Below are positions 43,893-53,179 of a DNA stretch of 64,000 nt, in pieces. Position 1 is the stretch's first letter. Each line of letters starts with the position of its first letter. The DNA is taken from contig JAURCJ010000002.1 in assembly GCA_030828505.1 (NCBI GenBank), positions 1-64,000 of the forward strand, in the 5' to 3' direction. Origin of the DNA: Alphaproteobacteria bacterium. GTDB taxonomy: Bacteria > Pseudomonadota > Alphaproteobacteria > TMED109. The position numbers and the translations under genes are program-made. Under the pieces are notes generated by a model. The model did not search any database, was not told the DNA's origin, and saw only the letters and a program-made list of their open reading frames with translations.

Positions 43893-45086
43893 ATGAAAAA
43901 AAATAAAAATTTTGACAGGATAGAGCTTCTTCCACCCTATGTTTTTGCAGAAGTTAACTCAATGAAAGCAAAAGAGCGTTCTTTAGGTGAAGATATTATT
44001 GATTTTGGTATGGGTAATCCTGATATGCCAACCCCTCAGCATATAGTTGATAAATTATGTGATACAATTAAAGACCCAAAATCTCACAGGTATTCTGTAT
44101 CTAGGGGAATACTTGGTCTTAGGCGAGCACAATCTAATTATTATAAAAGAAGATTTAATGTAGATATTAATCCTGAAACAGAAGTAATTGTAACATTAGG
44201 ATCTAAGGAAGGCCTTGCGAATTTAGCTTCAGCTATTACTTCTAATGGAGATAAAGTAATAGTCCCTAATCCAAGTTATCCGATTCATCCTTATGGGTTT
44301 ATTATTGCTGGAGCCTCAGTTTTATCAATAGATAGTAATCCAAATGATAATTTTATTAAAAATTTACATAAAATATTATCCTCTTCTAATAATAAAGCAA
44401 AAGCTTTGGTTTTAAATTACCCTAATAATCCTACAACGAGAATAGCTACTTTAGATTTCTTTAAAGAGGTAGTAGATATATGCATAAGATATGAGGTATA
44501 TATTCTTTCTGATATTGCATATGCAGAAATATATTTTGACGGGCAAATGCCTCCATCTATATTAGAAGTACCAAAAGCAAAAAATATTGCAGTAGAGTTT
44601 TCTTCATTAAGTAAGACATACTCTATGCCTGGTTGGAGAGTAGGATTTGCAGTAGGGAATAAAAATTTAATTCAAGCATTAACTAAAATTAAATCTTATT
44701 TAGATTATGGAGCTTTTACTCCAGTTCAGGTAGCATCTATAGCAGCACTAAATGGGCCTCAAGAATGCATAAATGATATAAGATCAGTTTATATGAAAAG
44801 AAGGGATGTTTTGGTAGAGGGTTTTAGTCGTATAGGTTGGAAAATGGATTCGCCAAAAGCAACAATGTTTGTTTGGGCTAAGTTACCAGAAAAATTTTTA
44901 AATATTGGGTCTTTAGAATTTTCAAAAAAATTACTTAAATATGGAAAAGTTGCTGTAGCACCAGGTATAGGCTTTGGCAAAAATGGCGAAGGTTTTGTAA
45001 GAATTGGTTTAGTAGAAAATGAATATAGAATTAGGCAGGCAATTAAAAATATTAAGGTATTCTTTGATAAATATGAAGAAAGTTAA
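43893..45086 (+). CDS. Class I aminotransferase (AlaC/AspC-like)
   Basis: A 397-residue PLP aminotransferase. FGMGNPDMPTPQHIVDKL, VTLGSKEGLANLASAI, NYPNNPTTRIA and FSSLSKTYSMPGWRVGFAVG (with the Schiff-base lysine) are clear; ILSDIAYAEIYFDG holds the pyridine-ring aspartate. The profile is close to AlaC-type glutamate-pyruvate aminotransferases and LL-diaminopimelate aminotransferases. It lies two bases before hom, the usual alphaproteobacterial aminotransferase-hom-glpX-recJ series, suggesting a role in aspartate-family or alanine metabolism. Confidence 0.9.
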   Translation: MKKNKNFDRIELLPPYVFAEVNSMKAKERSLGEDIIDFGMGNPDMPTPQHIVDKLCDTIKDPKSHRYSVSRGILGLRRAQSNYYKRRFNVDINPETEVIVTLGSKEGLANLASAITSNGDKVIVPNPSYPIHPYGFIIAGASVLSIDSNPNDNFIKNLHKILSSSNNKAKALVLNYPNNPTTRIATLDFFKEVVDICIRYEVYILSDIAYAEIYFDGQMPPSILEVPKAKNIAVEFSSLSKTYSMPGWRVGFAVGNKNLIQALTKIKSYLDYGAFTPVQVASIAALNGPQECINDIRSVYMKRRDVLVEGFSRIGWKMDSPKATMFVWAKLPEKFLNIGSLEFSKKLLKYGKVAVAPGIGFGKNGEGFVRIGLVENEYRIRQAIKNIKVFFDKYEES

Positions 45087-45088
45087 AA

Positions 45089-46381
45089 ATGGATAATTCA
45101 AAAAGTTTTTCTATAGGTTTAGTTGGCTTGGGTACGGTAGGTTCAGCTACGTTGAAATTATTAGAGAATCAATTAATTAATATTAATCAAAAATCTGGTA
45201 AAAAAATAATTATTAAAGCAATTTCAGCTAAAGATAAGAATAAAAATAGAAATATAGATATTAATAAATATGACTGGGAAGAATCTCCTCTAGCCTTAGC
45301 TGAAAGAGAAGATATAGATGCTATTGTAGAATTAGTTGGTGGAAGTGATGGTTTAGCTAAAAAATTAGCATATACAGCTATAGAAAATAATAAATATTTT
45401 ATTACTGCAAATAAGGCATTAATTGCAAAATATGGCTATGATTTACATGATAAGGCTTCAAATAAAGATCTAGCCATTTATTATGAAGCTGCTGTGGCTG
45501 GAGCAATTCCCGTTATAAATAGTATTAATGATGGTTTGGTATCTAATAATATAATAAGTATTCATGCGATTTTGAATGGAACATGTAATTATATTCTTTC
45601 AGATATGACAAATAATTCTAATTCATTTGAAGACGCATTAATAAAGGCAAAGGAACTAGGTTTTGCTGAAGCTGACCCTACTTTTGATGTAGAAGGAATT
45701 GATTCAGCTCATAAATTAGTGATTTTAGGATTATTAGCCTATGGAGCTAAACCTGATTTAAAAAAGGTCTACGTTGAAGGAATAACTTCTATTGAGGCTG
45801 AGGATATAAAATATGCAAATAGGCTAGGGTATAAAATTAAACTTATATGTATAGCTAGTCTTGAGAAGAATAAATTAGATTTTAGAGTTCATCCTGCATT
45901 ATGTTTATCAGGGTCTATATGTTCAGGTATTGGTGGAGCATTAAATGCAGTCTTTTTAGAAGGTGATTATAGTAAAAAACTAACTTTTATAGGAGAAGGT
46001 GCGGGAGCGGAACCCACTGCTTCTTCAGTTGTATCTGATATCATTCATGCCGCAAAAAGTAATAAATTTTTAAACAGTTTTCGTTCAATTAAAAATGTTA
46101 GAGAATATAAAAAAATAACGTCAAGGGTAGGTAAATATTATATAAGACTATTAGTAAACGATAAACCTGGTGTTTTAGCAAGTATAACGTCAGTATTAAA
46201 TGAAAATGGTATATCATTAGATTCAGTTATACAAGAAGGAAATGAAAGTGAAGAAAACAAATATATTATAATATTAACTCATGATTGTAATGAATTAAAT
46301 ATTAATAATGCTATAAATAAAATTGATAGTTTAAATTCTTTAATTGGAAAGTCATATTTAATAAGGGTAGAAAATATATAA
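45089..46381 (+). CDS. hom: Homoserine dehydrogenase
   Basis: Hom reduces aspartate semialdehyde to homoserine for threonine and methionine (MetY uses O-acetylhomoserine). GLVGLGTVGSATLKLL (about 11-26) binds the dinucleotide; NKALIAKYG, YEAAVAGAIPVINSI and LNGTCNYILSDM are family motifs, and GFAEADPTFDVEGIDSAHKLVIL carries the catalytic region. An ACT domain starts near residue 350 (YYIRLLVNDKPGVLASITSVLNENGI), which usually gives threonine feedback. At 430 aa it is full length. It is tightly packed between the aminotransferase (2 bases) and glpX (13 bases). Confidence 0.96.
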   Translation: MDNSKSFSIGLVGLGTVGSATLKLLENQLININQKSGKKIIIKAISAKDKNKNRNIDINKYDWEESPLALAEREDIDAIVELVGGSDGLAKKLAYTAIENNKYFITANKALIAKYGYDLHDKASNKDLAIYYEAAVAGAIPVINSINDGLVSNNIISIHAILNGTCNYILSDMTNNSNSFEDALIKAKELGFAEADPTFDVEGIDSAHKLVILGLLAYGAKPDLKKVYVEGITSIEAEDIKYANRLGYKIKLICIASLEKNKLDFRVHPALCLSGSICSGIGGALNAVFLEGDYSKKLTFIGEGAGAEPTASSVVSDIIHAAKSNKFLNSFRSIKNVREYKKITSRVGKYYIRLLVNDKPGVLASITSVLNENGISLDSVIQEGNESEENKYIIILTHDCNELNINNAINKIDSLNSLIGKSYLIRVENI

Positions 46382-46394
46382 ATAGGAGTAAAAA

Positions 46395-47384
46395 ATGAAC
46401 GAAAGAAATGAAACTGGTATTTTAGATAGAAATCTTGCTTTAGAAGTGGTTAGAGTTACGGAAGCAGCAGCTCTATCTGCCTCCAAATGGATGGGAAGAG
46501 GTGATGAAAAGGCAGCAGACCAAGCTGCAGTTGACTCAATGCGAGTGGCTCTGAATGGAATGGATATAGAAGGAACTGTTGTAATTGGAGAAGGAGAAAG
46601 AGATGAAGCACCTATGTTGTATATTGGAGAAAAGGTAGGTACAGGAAAAGGGCCAAAAATTGATATAGCTTTAGATCCACTTGAGGGGACGACTATATGT
46701 GCTACAGGTGGCCCCAATGCATTAGCGGTTATAGCAATGGCTGTTGATGGAGGGTTCTTAAATGCGCCTGATGTATATATGGATAAAATTGCAGTTGGAC
46801 CAGGATTAGAGAAGGATATAGTTAATATTGACAATTCTCCGCAAGCTAATTTAAAAAATTTAGCTAGAGCTAAAAATCTTGCTATTTCTGATTTAGTGGT
46901 ATGCATATTAGATCGTCCAAGACATGCAGAATTAATTGCAAAAACAAGAGAAGCAGGTGCTAGAATAATGTTGATTTCCGATGGGGATGTGGCAGGGGTA
47001 ATAGCTACAGCTAGTAAGGATACAGGAGTAGATATGTATGTTGGAAGTGGAGGAGCACCTGAAGGTGTTTTAGCCGCTTCTGCTTTAAGATGTATAGGAG
47101 GACAAATGTGGGGACGGCTCACATTTAGAAATAATGATGAAAAAAACAGAGCTGATAGATTAGGTATTACTGATTATAATAAAATTTATAGTTTAAATGA
47201 ACTAGCACATGGTGAGGTAATGTTCGCTGCATCAGGTGTAACTGATGGTTCTATGTTAAGAGGAGTTAGAAGATGGAATTCTGGAGCTAGCACACAATCA
47301 ATAATAATGAGATCAAAGACCGGAACTGTTAGAACCATTTCTGCAGAGCATAATTTTACTAAAAAAAGTGTTATTGAAGATTAA
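46395..47384 (+). CDS. glpX: Fructose-1,6-bisphosphatase class II
   Basis: GlpX dephosphorylates fructose-1,6-bisphosphate in gluconeogenesis. The 329-residue protein has KWMGRGDEKAADQAAVDSMR, GEGERDEAPMLYIGEKVG, and the metal motif DPLEGTT; GGAPEGVLAASALRCIGGQ follows. These are standard for the lithium-sensitive class II enzyme. GGAG precedes the ATG. A long antisense frame on the opposite strand (46358-47122) is a shadow. It follows hom and precedes recJ by two bases. Confidence 0.95.
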   Translation: MNERNETGILDRNLALEVVRVTEAAALSASKWMGRGDEKAADQAAVDSMRVALNGMDIEGTVVIGEGERDEAPMLYIGEKVGTGKGPKIDIALDPLEGTTICATGGPNALAVIAMAVDGGFLNAPDVYMDKIAVGPGLEKDIVNIDNSPQANLKNLARAKNLAISDLVVCILDRPRHAELIAKTREAGARIMLISDGDVAGVIATASKDTGVDMYVGSGGAPEGVLAASALRCIGGQMWGRLTFRNNDEKNRADRLGITDYNKIYSLNELAHGEVMFAASGVTDGSMLRGVRRWNSGASTQSIIMRSKTGTVRTISAEHNFTKKSVIED

Positions 47385-47386
47385 TA

Positions 47387-49126
47387 TTGAACGGTAATTA
47401 TTATAATTCTGTAAAGAAAAAAATATGGTCTCTAAAAGATATAGAAGAGAGAAAAGTAAATAAATTAGTTCAAGATTTGCAAATAAGCGATTTTTTAGCT
47501 CGTATAATTTGTGCACGTAGTATTGATATAGATAAAGCTGAGATTTATCTATATCCAAGCCTAAGAGAAACTCTTCCATCTCCATTGTCTATAAAAGATA
47601 TGGCTAAAGCTGTAGATAGAATTTCTAAAGCATTTATATCTAAAGAAAAAATTGCAATTTTTGGAGACTATGATGTTGATGGGGCAACTTCTTCTGCAGT
47701 ATTGTATAAATCATTTAAACAATTTGGAATTGAGCCTGTTATATATATACCTGATAGACAAAAAGAAGGCTATGGTCCAAATACAAAAGCTTTTAAATAC
47801 TTAAAAGACCAAGGTATAGATTTAGTTATAACTGTAGATTGTGGAATAACTGCTTTTAAAGAATTAGCATTTGCTAAGGAAATTAATTTAGATGTTATAG
47901 TTGTTGATCACCATGTTCCAGAGGCTAAATTACCAGAGGCAATAGCATTAGTTAACCCAAATAGAATTGATGATAATACTGATTTAGGAATGTTAGCAGC
48001 TGTTGGCGTATCATTTATGTTGATTGGTGCATTAAAAAATAATCTTGTAAATATAGGCTTTCTTAAAGAAAAAGATACTCAAAGTTTATCTTCGGTTTTA
48101 GATTTAGTTGCATTAGGAACAATTTGTGATGTAGTACCTTTGATTGGACCAAATAGAGCGTTAGTAAGGCATGGTTTAAAAATTATGTCAAAACGGCAAA
48201 ATATTGGATTAAATGCTTTATTTAAAGTGTCTGAGATAGAAGATTTTCCTAGCGTTTTTCATGCTGGTTTTATACTAGGTCCTAGAATTAATGCAGGTGG
48301 GAGAGTTGGTGAATCAGATCTTGGAGCTAAGTTATTAACAACAAATAATGAGCAATGTGCTAAAGAAATATCAATTCGTTTGAATTTATTAAATGAAGAA
48401 AGAAAAAAACTTGAGTCATATGTTTTAGAAGCCGCGAGTAGAATGGCAGAAAACTATCATCATAATGATATTCTAATATTAAATGGTGATAGCTGGCATC
48501 CAGGTGTAATAGGTATTGTAGCAAGTAGAATTGTAGAGCAATTTAATAAACCTGCTATTATTATTGCTGAAAATGGAGGTGAATCTAAGGGTTCAGGTAG
48601 GTCAGTATCTGGTATAGATATAGGTGGAATGATTACAGCTGCTAAGCAATCTGGTATACTAATTAATGGGGGAGGTCACCCAATGGCTTGCGGATTGACG
48701 ATTGATAAAGAAAAAATAAATGATTTAAGAATATTTCTTAATAATAAAGTTCGTAACCAAGTTAAAAATATTAAAAAGGAACATTTTGTAGATATGGCCG
48801 TATCGGTAGGGGGTGCTATACCAGATTTAATTAAGCAACTAAGTTTAATAGAACCTTTTGGGGCAGGAAACCCTGAACCCAAATTTATTATTAAAGATGT
48901 AAATTTATTTAGTGTTAAAATAGTAGGAGAAAAACATATTAAATGTATTATTTCTGATTCTTCTAATCGTAGATTAAATGGCATAGCGTTTAGAAGTGTT
49001 GGAACATCTTTAGGAAAAAGTCTTTTGAATAATTATTATGTGCATGTTATTGGAAAATTAAAAATATCTGAATGGAATGGCAGAGAAAGTTTACAAATGC
49101 ATATTGAAGATGTAATAGAACTATAA
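47387..49126 (+). CDS. recJ: Single-strand-specific exonuclease RecJ
   Basis: RecJ is a 5'-to-3' single-strand DNA exonuclease used in recombination and mismatch repair. GDYDVDGATSSAVLYK, VDCGITAF and VVDHHVPE are the DHH-domain metal motifs (about 90-180); GPRINAGGRVGES and NGGGHPMACGLTI (DHHA1) follow, then an OB-type C-terminal part. At 579 aa it is full length. The start is TTG 47387, two bases after the glpX stop; no earlier or better codon exists, and translation is likely coupled. Confidence 0.94.
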   Translation: MNGNYYNSVKKKIWSLKDIEERKVNKLVQDLQISDFLARIICARSIDIDKAEIYLYPSLRETLPSPLSIKDMAKAVDRISKAFISKEKIAIFGDYDVDGATSSAVLYKSFKQFGIEPVIYIPDRQKEGYGPNTKAFKYLKDQGIDLVITVDCGITAFKELAFAKEINLDVIVVDHHVPEAKLPEAIALVNPNRIDDNTDLGMLAAVGVSFMLIGALKNNLVNIGFLKEKDTQSLSSVLDLVALGTICDVVPLIGPNRALVRHGLKIMSKRQNIGLNALFKVSEIEDFPSVFHAGFILGPRINAGGRVGESDLGAKLLTTNNEQCAKEISIRLNLLNEERKKLESYVLEAASRMAENYHHNDILILNGDSWHPGVIGIVASRIVEQFNKPAIIIAENGGESKGSGRSVSGIDIGGMITAAKQSGILINGGGHPMACGLTIDKEKINDLRIFLNNKVRNQVKNIKKEHFVDMAVSVGGAIPDLIKQLSLIEPFGAGNPEPKFIIKDVNLFSVKIVGEKHIKCIISDSSNRRLNGIAFRSVGTSLGKSLLNNYYVHVIGKLKISEWNGRESLQMHIEDVIEL

Positions 49127-49172
49127 CTTTTATTTATTTAATTAATAAATTTTAACAGGTAAATATATATAT

Positions 49173-50048
49173 ATGAATTCTATAAATAATATTAAAACTG
49201 TAGTTTTTCCAGTTGCTGGATTAGGGTCTAGGTTTTTACCTGCTACAAAAGTAGTAGCTAAAGAACTTTTACCTATATTAAATAAACCTTTAATAGATTA
49301 TGCAGTAAATGAAGCAAAAAATGCAGGAATAGAAAGATTTATATTTGTTAATTCCCCTCATAAACCATCTGTTATTAATTATTTCAAGAAGAACGAAAAA
49401 TTAGAAAAAGAATTAGGAGATAAAAACTCTGAATATTTTAAATTAATATCTAGTAATTTAATTGAGCAAGAAAATTTAATTGAAGTTATCCAGGATAAAC
49501 CCTTAGGTTTAGGTCATGCTATATGGTGTGCAAAAGACTATATTTCTGGGCCTTTTGCAGTAATATTACCTGATGATTTAGTTTTATCAGACGTTCCTTG
49601 TATTGGGCAAATGATAGAAGTCTATAAAAAAAGTAAATCTAATGTGGTAGCTATTCAAGAAGTAGATAAAAATAATATAGAGAAATACGGAGTTATTGAT
49701 TACTATAAAAATGAAAATAATATTTATCATGTCAAGGGCATGGTTGAAAAACCTGCTAAAGAAAAAGCCCCTTCAAATTTAGCTATAATAGGGAGATATA
49801 TTTTGAATCCTAGCATAATTGAAGAATTATCAAATCATGAATTAGGAGTTGGAGGAGAAATACAATTAACTGATGCTATAAAAAAACTTATTAACACTGA
49901 AAGAGTAATAGGTTACAAATTTGATGGTAATAGATATGATTGTGGAAATATTATGGGTGCTCTTGAAGCACAATTATCAGTAGCTATTAAAGACGAAAAA
50001 TATAAAAGCCAAGTAAAAGAAATAATTAATAACTTATGCAAGGATTAG
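49173..50048 (+). CDS. galU: UTP-glucose-1-phosphate uridylyltransferase
   Basis: GalU makes UDP-glucose from UTP and glucose-1-phosphate. VFPVAGLGSRFLPATKVVAKELLPILNKPLIDYAVNEA is the signature nucleotide-binding start, with LGLGHAIWCAKDYI, ILPDDLV and GVIDYYKNENNIYHVKGMVEKPAKEKAPSNLAIIGRYIL further on. The 291-residue length is normal. The next gene, ugd, uses UDP-glucose, and the third (phosphoglucomutase-like) supplies glucose-1-phosphate or mannose-1-phosphate, so the three form a nucleotide-sugar operon. An AGGT-containing site precedes the ATG. Confidence 0.95.
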   Translation: MNSINNIKTVVFPVAGLGSRFLPATKVVAKELLPILNKPLIDYAVNEAKNAGIERFIFVNSPHKPSVINYFKKNEKLEKELGDKNSEYFKLISSNLIEQENLIEVIQDKPLGLGHAIWCAKDYISGPFAVILPDDLVLSDVPCIGQMIEVYKKSKSNVVAIQEVDKNNIEKYGVIDYYKNENNIYHVKGMVEKPAKEKAPSNLAIIGRYILNPSIIEELSNHELGVGGEIQLTDAIKKLINTERVIGYKFDGNRYDCGNIMGALEAQLSVAIKDEKYKSQVKEIINNLCKD

Positions 50049-50052
50049 ATAT

Positions 50053-51387
50053 ATGAATATTTCTATTGTTGGGACTGGCTATGTTGGATTGGTATCAGGT
50101 GCCTGTTTTTCAGAATTTGGATTTAATGTAACATGTATAGATAAAGATAAAAATAAAATAGATAATCTAAATAGTGGAATAATTCCCATTTATGAGCCTA
50201 GCTTAGAAGATTTAGTAAAAAAAAATGTCAAAGCAAAAAGATTGTTTTTTTCTACTAATCTATCTGAAGATTTTTATAATAGTGATGCAATATTTATAGC
50301 TGTTGGAACTCCTACAAATACAAATAATAATAAAGCTGACTTAAAATATATATATGAAGTTGCGAAAGAGATAGCAGAATTAATTAACGTAGAGGACAAA
50401 CCTAAACTTATAGTTACAAAGTCCACTGTTCCCGTAGGTACTGGTAAAAAAATCGAGTCTTATATGCTTAATTATAGAAAAGAACTTAAATCAGAAATTA
50501 ATTTTGAAGTGGCTTCTAATCCAGAATTTTTAAGAGAAGGATCAGCTATAGAAGATTTTATGAGACCTGATAGAGTCATATGCGGAGTAGAAAGTAATTT
50601 TGCTAAGTCTATTTTAGAGAAATTATATAGACCATTAAATCTAAGAGAGACTCCTATACTTTTTGCAAAAAGAGAAACAGCTGAGTTAATAAAATATGCT
50701 TCTAACGGTTTTTTAGCTACTAAAATAACTTTTATTAACGAAATGGCTGATATCTGTGAAAAAGTGGGAGCAGACATTCAAGAGGTGGCTAAAGGTATAG
50801 GTTTAGATGGAAGAATTGGTTCAAAATTTCTTCATCCTGGTCCTGGTTTTGGTGGTTCTTGTTTTCCAAAAGATACAAGAGCATTGTCTGAGATAGGAAA
50901 AGAAGTAGGTGCTAAAAGTCAAATAATAGATAGTGTTATAGAAGTTAATGAGTCCAGAAAAATTAATATGGTAAAAAAAATTAAAGATACGCTTGAGCCA
51001 TTAACTAATAAATCACTTTCTATATTAGGTTTAACATTTAAGCCTAATACGGATGATATGAGAGAATCTCCATCTTTAATAATAGTTCCTGAATTAGTTA
51101 AAATGACAAAAGAAGTCAAAGTTTATGATCCAGCAGGAATGCCAATTGCAAAAGAAATGAAGGAATTTGATGGCGTGAGGTGGATGTATGATACATACGA
51201 ATGTATAAATAATACTGATGCAATAGTTTTGATAACGGAGTGGAATGAATTTAGGGCTTTAGATTTGGATAAAGTAAAAAAATTATTAAACAAACCAGTT
51301 ATGATAGATCTTCGTAATATATATAAGCCGGTATCCATGGCTGAATTAGGGTTTCAATATGTTAGTATAGGTAGGAGTAGTATTTGA
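50053..51387 (+). CDS. ugd: UDP-glucose 6-dehydrogenase
   Basis: Ugd oxidises UDP-glucose twice to UDP-glucuronate, a precursor of cell-surface polysaccharides. ISIVGTGYVGLVSGACFSEFGFNVTCIDKD (1-31) binds NAD; TKSTVPVGTGK, SNPEFLREGSAI, ELIKYASNGFLATKITFINEM and the catalytic GFGGSCFPKDTRAL are in place. At 444 aa it is a standard-length enzyme. It lies four bases after galU and three bases before the phosphomutase gene. A closely related GDP-mannose dehydrogenase role is less likely next to galU. Confidence 0.95.
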   Translation: MNISIVGTGYVGLVSGACFSEFGFNVTCIDKDKNKIDNLNSGIIPIYEPSLEDLVKKNVKAKRLFFSTNLSEDFYNSDAIFIAVGTPTNTNNNKADLKYIYEVAKEIAELINVEDKPKLIVTKSTVPVGTGKKIESYMLNYRKELKSEINFEVASNPEFLREGSAIEDFMRPDRVICGVESNFAKSILEKLYRPLNLRETPILFAKRETAELIKYASNGFLATKITFINEMADICEKVGADIQEVAKGIGLDGRIGSKFLHPGPGFGGSCFPKDTRALSEIGKEVGAKSQIIDSVIEVNESRKINMVKKIKDTLEPLTNKSLSILGLTFKPNTDDMRESPSLIIVPELVKMTKEVKVYDPAGMPIAKEMKEFDGVRWMYDTYECINNTDAIVLITEWNEFRALDLDKVKKLLNKPVMIDLRNIYKPVSMAELGFQYVSIGRSSI

Positions 51388-51390
51388 AAT

Positions 51391-52770
51391 ATGTCTAATA
51401 CCCATGTTTTTAATAAAAATATATTACGTGCTTATGATATTAGGGGTGAGGTCGGTAATACCTTAAATAATATAGATGCAGAGAGATTAGGTAATATTTT
51501 TGCATCTTCTTTTGATAAAAATAAAAAAATAGTAATTGTATGCAGGGATGGAAGAATATCCTCTCCTTCATTAGTTGAGAATTTAAAAAAAGGTTTATAT
51601 GAGTCAGGTGCAGATGTAATAGATATTGGAGTAGGACCATCACCAATGCTATACTTTGCCGCTAATCACTTAAGGTCAGATGGAGCTATAATGGTAACTG
51701 GTTCACATAATCCCCCAAATCATAATGGTTTCAAAATTATGAAGGGTAAAGTACCTTTTTTTGGAAAAGATATACTTGAAATTGGTGAAAAGGCTCTAAA
51801 TGGAGAATGGTACTTTCAGCTTGGGAGTAAATCAGATTATTTGATTACTGATAAATATATAGACTTTATGCTGAAATCTTTAAAACTAGATAAATTTAAT
51901 AGGTCTTTAAAGGTTGCCTGGGATCCTGGAAATGGTGCTGCAGGAGACATAATTAAAAAACTTATAAAATTTTTACCAGGAGAACATATTTTAATTAATG
52001 AAAATATAGATGGTATGTTTCCAGCGCATCATCCTGATCCTACTGAGCCAAAAAACCTAGAACAAATTATAAACTTAGTTATAGATAAAAAACTTGATAT
52101 TGGATTAGCTTTTGATGGAGATGGAGATAGGTTAGGAGTAGTATCAAGTAGTGGTAATATCGTATGGGGAGATCAGCTTTTAGCTTTTTTATCAAAAGAA
52201 GTTTTAAGAGATATTCCAAATGCGCCAATTATAGCAGATGTAAAGGCTTCTCAAAACTTATTTCATGAAATAAAAAAATTAGGTGGAACGCCAGTAATGT
52301 GGAAAACTGGTCACTCATTTATTAAATCTAAGATGAAAGAAATTTCTGCTCCATTAGCTGGAGAGATGTCTGGTCATATATTTTTTGCTGATAGATACCT
52401 TGGGTATGACGATGGAATTTATGCAGGATTAAGAGTATTGGAATTAATTAAAGATAGAGAGGCTTTAGACAACTTTTTAAATAGTCTTCCTAAAACATTT
52501 TCAACGCAAGAAATTAAAATAGACTGCTCTGATGAAAAGAAATTTAATGTTATAAAAGAACTAACAAGTATTTTAGATAATGAAAAAATAATAGTTAATA
52601 AAGTTGATGGTTTAAGAGTAGAAAAAGATGATGGGTGGTGGCTGTTAAGAGCATCTAATACTCAAGCTGTTTTGGTAGCAAGAATTGAAGCAAAAAGTGA
52701 AATCTCTCTTAATAATTTGCAAAGAGAATTAAATTTATACTTAGAAAAATTTAATTTAACTTTAACATAG
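51391..52770 (+). CDS. Phosphomannomutase/phosphoglucomutase
   Basis: This 459-residue alpha-D-phosphohexomutase interconverts sugar 1- and 6-phosphates. RAYDIRGEVGNTLN, the phosphoserine loop MVTGSHNPPNHNGFK (Ser about 105), FDGDGDRLGVV with the metal aspartates, and GEMSGHIFF are typical of bifunctional AlgC/ManB-type enzymes. The C-terminal WWLLRASNTQAVLVARIEA binds the substrate phosphate. It follows ugd and galU closely, so supplying glucose-1-phosphate to GalU is a likely role, with mannose-1-phosphate also possible. Confidence 0.93.
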   Translation: MSNTHVFNKNILRAYDIRGEVGNTLNNIDAERLGNIFASSFDKNKKIVIVCRDGRISSPSLVENLKKGLYESGADVIDIGVGPSPMLYFAANHLRSDGAIMVTGSHNPPNHNGFKIMKGKVPFFGKDILEIGEKALNGEWYFQLGSKSDYLITDKYIDFMLKSLKLDKFNRSLKVAWDPGNGAAGDIIKKLIKFLPGEHILINENIDGMFPAHHPDPTEPKNLEQIINLVIDKKLDIGLAFDGDGDRLGVVSSSGNIVWGDQLLAFLSKEVLRDIPNAPIIADVKASQNLFHEIKKLGGTPVMWKTGHSFIKSKMKEISAPLAGEMSGHIFFADRYLGYDDGIYAGLRVLELIKDREALDNFLNSLPKTFSTQEIKIDCSDEKKFNVIKELTSILDNEKIIVNKVDGLRVEKDDGWWLLRASNTQAVLVARIEAKSEISLNNLQRELNLYLEKFNLTLT

Positions 52771-52858
52771 TATCTATATTTTGTAGAATTCATTATAAAA
52801 ATGTTTATATAATGTTATATTATAGATATTAAAAAAATAAAAAATAGGATCGAATTTT

Positions 52859-53179
52859 ATGACTTCTAAAGATAAATTAAATTCTGATAATACTGGAACT
52901 ATAATAGAAGAAAAAATTAAAGCTAAAAAACCTTCTTTTTATCAGGTATTAATTATGAATGATGATTATACTCCTATGGAATTTGTTATTTTAGTTTTAG
53001 AAAGGTTTTTTAAAAAATCTAGAGCTGAAGCTACACAAATTATGCTACACGTACATCAAAAAGGTATGGGTGTATGTGGATTATATCCTTATGAAATAGC
53101 AGAAACTAAAGTTGTTCAAGTTATGGATTTTGCTAGAAAAAATGAACATCCACTTCAGTGTACTATGGAAAAAGAATAA
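52859..53179 (+). CDS. clpS: ClpA adaptor ClpS
   Basis: ClpS delivers N-degron proteins to ClpAP. Of the 106 residues, the first 25 are a polar extension; then [24 protein letters not shown] with the conserved Asp-Asp, and [25 protein letters not shown] are the binding-pocket segments. The AGGA site precedes ATG 52859. The stop codon shares its last base with the clpA start (TAATG), giving coupled synthesis of adaptor and unfoldase. The 88-base upstream gap is very AT-rich with possible -10 elements but no confident -35. Confidence 0.96.
   Translation: MTSKDKLNSDNTGTIIEEKIKAKKPSFYQVLIMNDDYTPMEFVILVLERFFKKSRAEATQIMLHVHQKGMGVCGLYPYEIAETKVVQVMDFARKNEHPLQCTMEKE

Noticed and set aside
46358-47122. 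Long minus-strand open frame (254 codons) opposite glpX
   Set aside because: It lies entirely across a clear glpX gene, has a Pro/Ser/Ala-rich composition typical of antisense reading, and shows no family motif or ribosome binding site.
49132-49150. AT-only inverted repeat between recJ and galU as a terminator
   Set aside because: The seven A/T pairs around TAATT are expected by chance in such DNA, and the following T-run is only four bases.
52771-52858. Separated inverted repeat TATCTATA/TATAGATA before clpS
   Set aside because: The arms are over 40 bases apart and AT-only, so a chance match is more likely than a structure or operator.
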